From DASSKK01 sp035690495 (GTDB lineage: Bacteria; Actinomycetota; Actinomycetes; Propionibacteriales; Nocardioidaceae), in assembly GCA_035690495.1 (NCBI GenBank), contig DASSKK010000015.1, positions 1-64,000 on the forward strand: a stretch of DNA of 64,000 bases, read 5' to 3'. Made by a program: the position numbers and the translations under genes. Each line of letters starts with the position of its first letter. Within the stretch, counting starts at the first letter, position 1. The notes beneath the pieces were generated by a model. That model saw nothing but the letters and a program-made list of their open reading frames with translations. It ran no database searches and had not been told where the DNA came from. Below, in pieces: positions 60,440 through 64,000 of the stretch.

Positions 60440-62008
60440 TCAGTGACCGACGACGACTGGAGGCACGTCCTCGTCGTCGAGCAGGTGGGTCTCCTCGCGC
60501 CGCATCGGCAGCATGAACGCGGGGATCAGCGTGATCGCGGCCAGCACCCACGCCACCCAGTAGGTGTGCGCGAACGCCGCCCCGGCGTCGGCGAGTCCCT
60601 CGAGCACCTGCGCATGTCCGAGCTTGTCCGCCAGCGACGGGTCGTGCTGGGAGGCGATCGCGGGCAGGGCCAGCGTCGAGCTCTTCAGGTGGTTGGTCAG
60701 CAGCACCGACATCACCGCCACTCCGACGGAGCTGGCGATCTGCTGGGTGATGTTCAGCAGGGTCGACCCGCGCGCCACCTCATGGTGGGTCAGCGTCTTC
60801 AGCGCGGCGGTGAACAGCGGCATCATCGTGGCGCCCATGCCCAGCCCCATCACGAACAGCTCGGCGATCAGCAGCGTGTACGACGTGTCGGCGGTCACCT
60901 GGGTGAGCCCGAACATGCCGATCAGGATCACGATGATCCCGACCGGGACGATCCGGCCCACCGGCAGCTTGTCGGTCAGCGCGCCGGCGATCGGCATCGT
61001 CAGCATGGCGCCGATGCCCTGCGGGGCGACCAGCAGGCCGGCGCTCAGCGTCGACTCGCCGCGGACCTCCTGGAAGTACGTCGGCACGAGCAGGAGCCCG
61101 CCGAAGAACGCGGCCGCGAACAGGAACATGGTGACGACCGAGACGGTCAGGTTGCGGTTGGTGAACAGCCGCAGGTCGAGCAGCGGGTGCGCGGGGCGGA
61201 ACGAGTGCCACACGAAGACGGCCATCAAGATGACGCCGACGATCATCGACACGTAGACCCGCGGGGCGTTGACCGTTCCCTCGCTCGGGATCGACGAGAC
61301 CCCGAACAGGAACAGGGCCAGGCCGGGCGACATCAGCGCCATGCCGAGGAAGTCGAAGGACTCCGACGGCTCGGGGGCGTCCTTGGGCAGCGCGCGCCAG
61401 GAGTAGACGAGCGCGATCGCGCCGATCGGCACGTTGATCAGGAACACCCAGTGCCAGCTGGCGATCTGGATCAGCCAGCCGCCCAGGATCGGGCCGAGGA
61501 TCGGGCCGAGCAGCATCGGCACCCCGAGGATCGCCATCAGCCGGCCCATCCGCTGCGGACCCGCCGCACGCGTCATGATCGTCATGCCGAGCGGCATCAG
61601 CATGCCGCCGCCGAGGCCCTGCAGCACCCGGAACCCGATCAGCGCGTTGATGTCCCAGGCGGTCGCGCACAGCGCCGACCCGATCGTGAACAGCGCGATC
61701 GCGATCATGTAGAGGCGCTTGGTGCCGAACCGGTCGGCCGCCCAGCCGGAGAGCGGGATCACCGTGGCCAGCGCCAGCGTGTAGCCGGTCACCGTCCATG
61801 CCACCGTCGAGTACGCGATCGGGTGAGCCGGCGTCCCGAACACCGTCTGGAACGTCGGAAGGGCGACGTTGACCACGGTGATGTCGAGGATCGACATGAT
61901 CGCCCCGAGGACCACCACGCCGGCGATCTTCAGGACCGCGGCGTCGATCTTCTCGGGGTACTCCGGACCCGCGGCCGGGCCGGCCGGCGGGCTCGTGTCG
62001 ACGGTCAT
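60440..62008 (-). CDS. MFS drug:proton antiporter, DHA2 (EmrB/QacA) type
   Basis: The 522-residue protein has 14 membrane segments with D-I-T-V-V-N-V-A-L-P helix 1 motif, W-T-V-T-G-Y-T-L-A helix 2, G-W-A-A-D-R-F-G-T-K loop 2-3 motif A, and G-P-I-L-G-P-I-L-G-G motif C. A GGAGGG Shine-Dalgarno precedes ATG 62008. It is tail to tail with the two-component genes, which might control it, though that is only proximity. A second DHA2 exporter lies at 41172-42683; the two are not close copies. Confidence 0.9.
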   Translation of the reverse strand: MTVDTSPPAGPAAGPEYPEKIDAAVLKIAGVVVLGAIMSILDITVVNVALPTFQTVFGTPAHPIAYSTVAWTVTGYTLALATVIPLSGWAADRFGTKRLYMIAIALFTIGSALCATAWDINALIGFRVLQGLGGGMLMPLGMTIMTRAAGPQRMGRLMAILGVPMLLGPILGPILGGWLIQIASWHWVFLINVPIGAIALVYSWRALPKDAPEPSESFDFLGMALMSPGLALFLFGVSSIPSEGTVNAPRVYVSMIVGVILMAVFVWHSFRPAHPLLDLRLFTNRNLTVSVVTMFLFAAAFFGGLLLVPTYFQEVRGESTLSAGLLVAPQGIGAMLTMPIAGALTDKLPVGRIVPVGIIVILIGMFGLTQVTADTSYTLLIAELFVMGLGMGATMMPLFTAALKTLTHHEVARGSTLLNITQQIASSVGVAVMSVLLTNHLKSSTLALPAIASQHDPSLADKLGHAQVLEGLADAGAAFAHTYWVAWVLAAITLIPAFMLPMRREETHLLDDEDVPPVVVGH

Positions 62009-62127
62009 GTGGTGCTCCCTCCAATGTCACCGAAACCCTAACTCGGACATGGATGCGGCCCGCATGCTTTTTTCGGGGGCGGCGTGTGACCTTCGCCTCG
62101 ACCGGCGTGCGTGCGACGATGCCGACC

Positions 62128-63015
62128 ATGAGCCCCGACCAGGCGACCTCGCACAGACCGCCCCTCGACGGCGCCGAGCACGTCCACTCGGGCAAGGTGC
62201 GTGACCTGTACCGGCTGGCCGACGGGCGGCTGCTGATGGTGGCCAGCGACCGGATCTCGGCGTTCGACTTCGTGCTGGCGACCACGATCCCCGACAAGGG
62301 CGAGATCCTGACCCGGATGTCGCTGTGGTGGTTCGAGCAGCTGGCCGACCTGGTGCCCCACCACGTGCTGTCCACCGACGTCCCGGCGCAGGTGGCCGGG
62401 CGGGCGATGGTCTGCGAGCCGCTGCAGATGTACGCCGTGGAGTGCGTCGCCCGGGGTTACCTGACCGGCTCGGGACTCGCCGACTACCGGCGCACCGGAA
62501 CCGTGTGCGGCGTCGAGCTGCCCGATGGCCTCGAGGACGGAAGCCGCCTGCCGGAGCCGGTGTTCACCCCGGCCACCAAGGCGCCGATGGGCGAGCACGA
62601 CGAGAACGTCACCTACGAGCACGTAGTGGGGACCGTCGGGGCACAGGCCGCAGGGCAACTGCGTGAGGTGACGCTGGCGGTCTACGCCCGCGCGGAGCAG
62701 GTCGCCCGCGAACGCGGCATCATCCTCGCCGACACCAAGCTGGAGTTCGGCTCCCGCCCGGACGCGGCCTTGGTGCTCGCCGACGAGGTGCTCACGCCGG
62801 ACTCCTCGCGGTTCTGGCCGGCCGAGCAGTGGCAGCCCGGCCGCGCGCAGCCGTCGTACGACAAGCAGATCGTCCGCGACTGGCTGACCTCACCGGCCAG
62901 CGGCTGGGACCGGGACTCGGGCGAGCCGCCACCGCCGCTGACCGACGAGGTCGTCGAGCGGACCCGGGCGCGCTACATCGAGGCGTTCGAGCTGCTCACC
63001 GGCGAGCGCTTCTAG
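62128..63015 (+). CDS. purC: SAICAR synthetase
   Basis: PurC joins CAIR and aspartate with ATP, the eighth purine step. The 295-residue protein has G-K-V-R-D-L-Y near 23, V-A-S-D-R-I-S-A-F-D (ATP-binding), V-A-R-G-Y-L-T-G-S-G (substrate binding) and I-I-L-A-D-T-K-L-E-F-G near 205. ATG 62128 gives M-S-P-D-Q-A-T; an ATG at 62119 adds three residues. It continues the purine set purA, purD, purB left of the accessory block and precedes an S9 peptidase gene, as purC and ptrB do in mycobacteria. Confidence 0.96.
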   Translation: MSPDQATSHRPPLDGAEHVHSGKVRDLYRLADGRLLMVASDRISAFDFVLATTIPDKGEILTRMSLWWFEQLADLVPHHVLSTDVPAQVAGRAMVCEPLQMYAVECVARGYLTGSGLADYRRTGTVCGVELPDGLEDGSRLPEPVFTPATKAPMGEHDENVTYEHVVGTVGAQAAGQLREVTLAVYARAEQVARERGIILADTKLEFGSRPDAALVLADEVLTPDSSRFWPAEQWQPGRAQPSYDKQIVRDWLTSPASGWDRDSGEPPPPLTDEVVERTRARYIEAFELLTGERF

Positions 63016-64000
63016 CCGAGGACGCTGCGCAGGAACGCGTAGCTGAGCGCCCACACGTGCGCGCTCTGGGCGGGGGTCGTGCCCGCGCCGTGCCCGCCCT
63101 CGACGTTCTCGAAGTACCTCACCTGCTGGCCGGCCTCGAGCATCTTCGCGGCCATCTTGCGGGCGTGCCCGGGGTGCACCCGGTCGTCGCGGGTGGTCGT
63201 CCAGATCAGCGTCGGCGGGTAGTCCCGCGCGGGGTCGTGAAGGTGGTACGGCGAGTAGGTGCGCAGATGCGCCCAGTCGTCGGGGTCGTCGGGATCGCCC
63301 CACTCCGCGATCCACGACGCACCCGCCAGCAGCTTGGTGTAGCGACGCATGTCGAGCACGGGGACGTAGCAGACAAGCGCGCCGAACAGCTCCGGGAACT
63401 GCGTGAGCATGTTGCCCATCAGCAGCCCGCCGTTGCTGCCGCCGCGGGCGCCCAGGTGCTCCGGCGAGGTGATCTTGCGGTCCACCAGGTCCTGGGCGAC
63501 GGCCGCGAAGTCCTCGTAGGCGCGGTGCCGGTTCTCGCGCAGGGCGGCATGGTGCCACCGCGGCCCGTACTCGCCGCCGCCACGGATGTTGGCCACCGCG
63601 TAGGCACGGCCGCCGGCCAGCCAGCCGCGGCCGATCAGCCCCGAGTAGGCCGGCATCTCGCTGACCTCGTAGCCGCCGTACCCGTGCAGCAGCGTCGGGG
63701 TCGACGCGTCAGCGGGCAGATCGGCCGGACGGACCAGGAAGTAGGGGACGCGGGTGCCGTCCTTGGACGTCGCGAAGTGCTGCTCCACCACGTGTGCGCT
63801 GCCGTCGAAGAACGCGGGTGCGGACTTGACGGCGCGCGGGGTCGCGCCCACCTCGGCGAGGCTCAGCGTCGTCGGGGTGAGGAAGTCGGTCACGGTCAGC
63901 CAGACCTCGTCGGACTCCTCGGCGTCCACCGCCGACACCGCGACCGTCCCCGACTCCGGGGCTCCGACGAACTCGCTGCGGCGCCAGACCAGTCTGGCAT
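63012..64000 (-). CDS. S9-family prolyl oligopeptidase, C-terminal part (cut by window edge)
   Basis: The reverse strand is open from the right edge to a stop at 63012, giving about 328 visible residues of the alpha/beta-hydrolase domain. The catalytic serine lies in R-G-G-S-N-G-G, the aspartate in T-R-D-D-R-V-H-P-G-H, and the histidine in G-G-H-G-A-G. V-A-N-I-R-G-G-G-E-Y-G-P-R-W-H is the oxyanion-region block. These peptidases cut short peptides after proline or basic residues. The N-terminal propeller is outside the window. Its stop overlaps the purC stop region by 4 bp, tail to tail. Confidence 0.9.
   Translation of the reverse strand, partial: ARLVWRRSEFVGAPESGTVAVSAVDAEESDEVWLTVTDFLTPTTLSLAEVGATPRAVKSAPAFFDGSAHVVEQHFATSKDGTRVPYFLVRPADLPADASTPTLLHGYGGYEVSEMPAYSGLIGRGWLAGGRAYAVANIRGGGEYGPRWHHAALRENRHRAYEDFAAVAQDLVDRKITSPEHLGARGGSNGGLLMGNMLTQFPELFGALVCYVPVLDMRRYTKLLAGASWIAEWGDPDDPDDWAHLRTYSPYHLHDPARDYPPTLIWTTTRDDRVHPGHARKMAAKMLEAGQQVRYFENVEGGHGAGTTPAQSAHVWALSYAFLRSVLG

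Overview
The window is high-GC DNA with actinobacterial gene order, short 4-bp ATGA/GTGA gene overlaps and many leaderless-type promoters. The dnaK-grpE-dnaJ-hspR-clpB operon, the fba/pyrE/dedA/DUF3151/purA neighbourhood, class E sortase, formimidoylglutamate-type histidine degradation and REP-like palindromes of the GGTCTCGACAAGCTCGACC type point to Actinomycetes, most likely Propionibacteriales (Nocardioides-like). The genus call is inference. No rRNA, tRNA, CRISPR array, transposase or integrase was recognised.

Layout. 1-12.6 kb: a partial nitroreductase, then a histidine-utilisation set (M20 amidohydrolase, HutF, HutI) that is split by a nitrate-respiration block (Fe-S type regulator, TDT anion channel, narGHJI). 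12.7-16.3 kb: a small defence and mobility-scar area with a MazEF-like pair, two Phd/VapC modules in opposite orientation (one with a damaged antitoxin), gene remnants and an aminoglycoside-type nucleotidyltransferase. 16.1-23.1 kb: a small basic protein coupled to a LuxR-type ATPase regulator, a diguanylate cyclase, a cytochrome P450 with a clear promoter and operator-like palindrome, and a hypothetical protein. 23.1-27.1 kb: cell-surface proteins, a GNAT enzyme, and an NDH-2-like gene that has lost its middle.

27.2-34.2 kb is one heat-shock operon headed by a HAIR-like HspR site. 34.2-44.1 kb is core metabolism and envelope (DapC-like aminotransferase, sortase E, pyrE, DedA, RNA methyltransferase, PTS EIIB, class II aldolase, MFS exporter, DUF3151, DUF1275). 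44.2-49.1 kb holds a D-lactate/glycolate-type FAD/Fe-S dehydrogenase followed by a pyruvate-oxidase-like ThDP enzyme; together they could take lactate to acetate, feeding the respiratory chain.

49.1-64 kb is a purine region: purA-purD-DUF402-VOC-purB, then about 7.2 kb of accessory genes (DinB, CspA, ECF41 sigma factor with its carboxymuconolactone-decarboxylase partner and a matching promoter, a two-component system, an MFS exporter), then purC and an S9 prolyl oligopeptidase running off the right edge. The accessory block appears to separate purB from purC.

The most interesting signals are the tandem 20-bp palindromes before pyrE, the split hut cluster with an inverted repeat in front of the Fe-S-type regulator, REP-like elements in narG and at the hutI start, the internally deleted NDH-2 gene, the ECF41 promoter match, the 89-bp overlap of the two respiratory dehydrogenases, and a repeated TANNNT-N6/7-start arrangement that fixes many start codons. 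I did not find a clearly undescribed multi-gene system.
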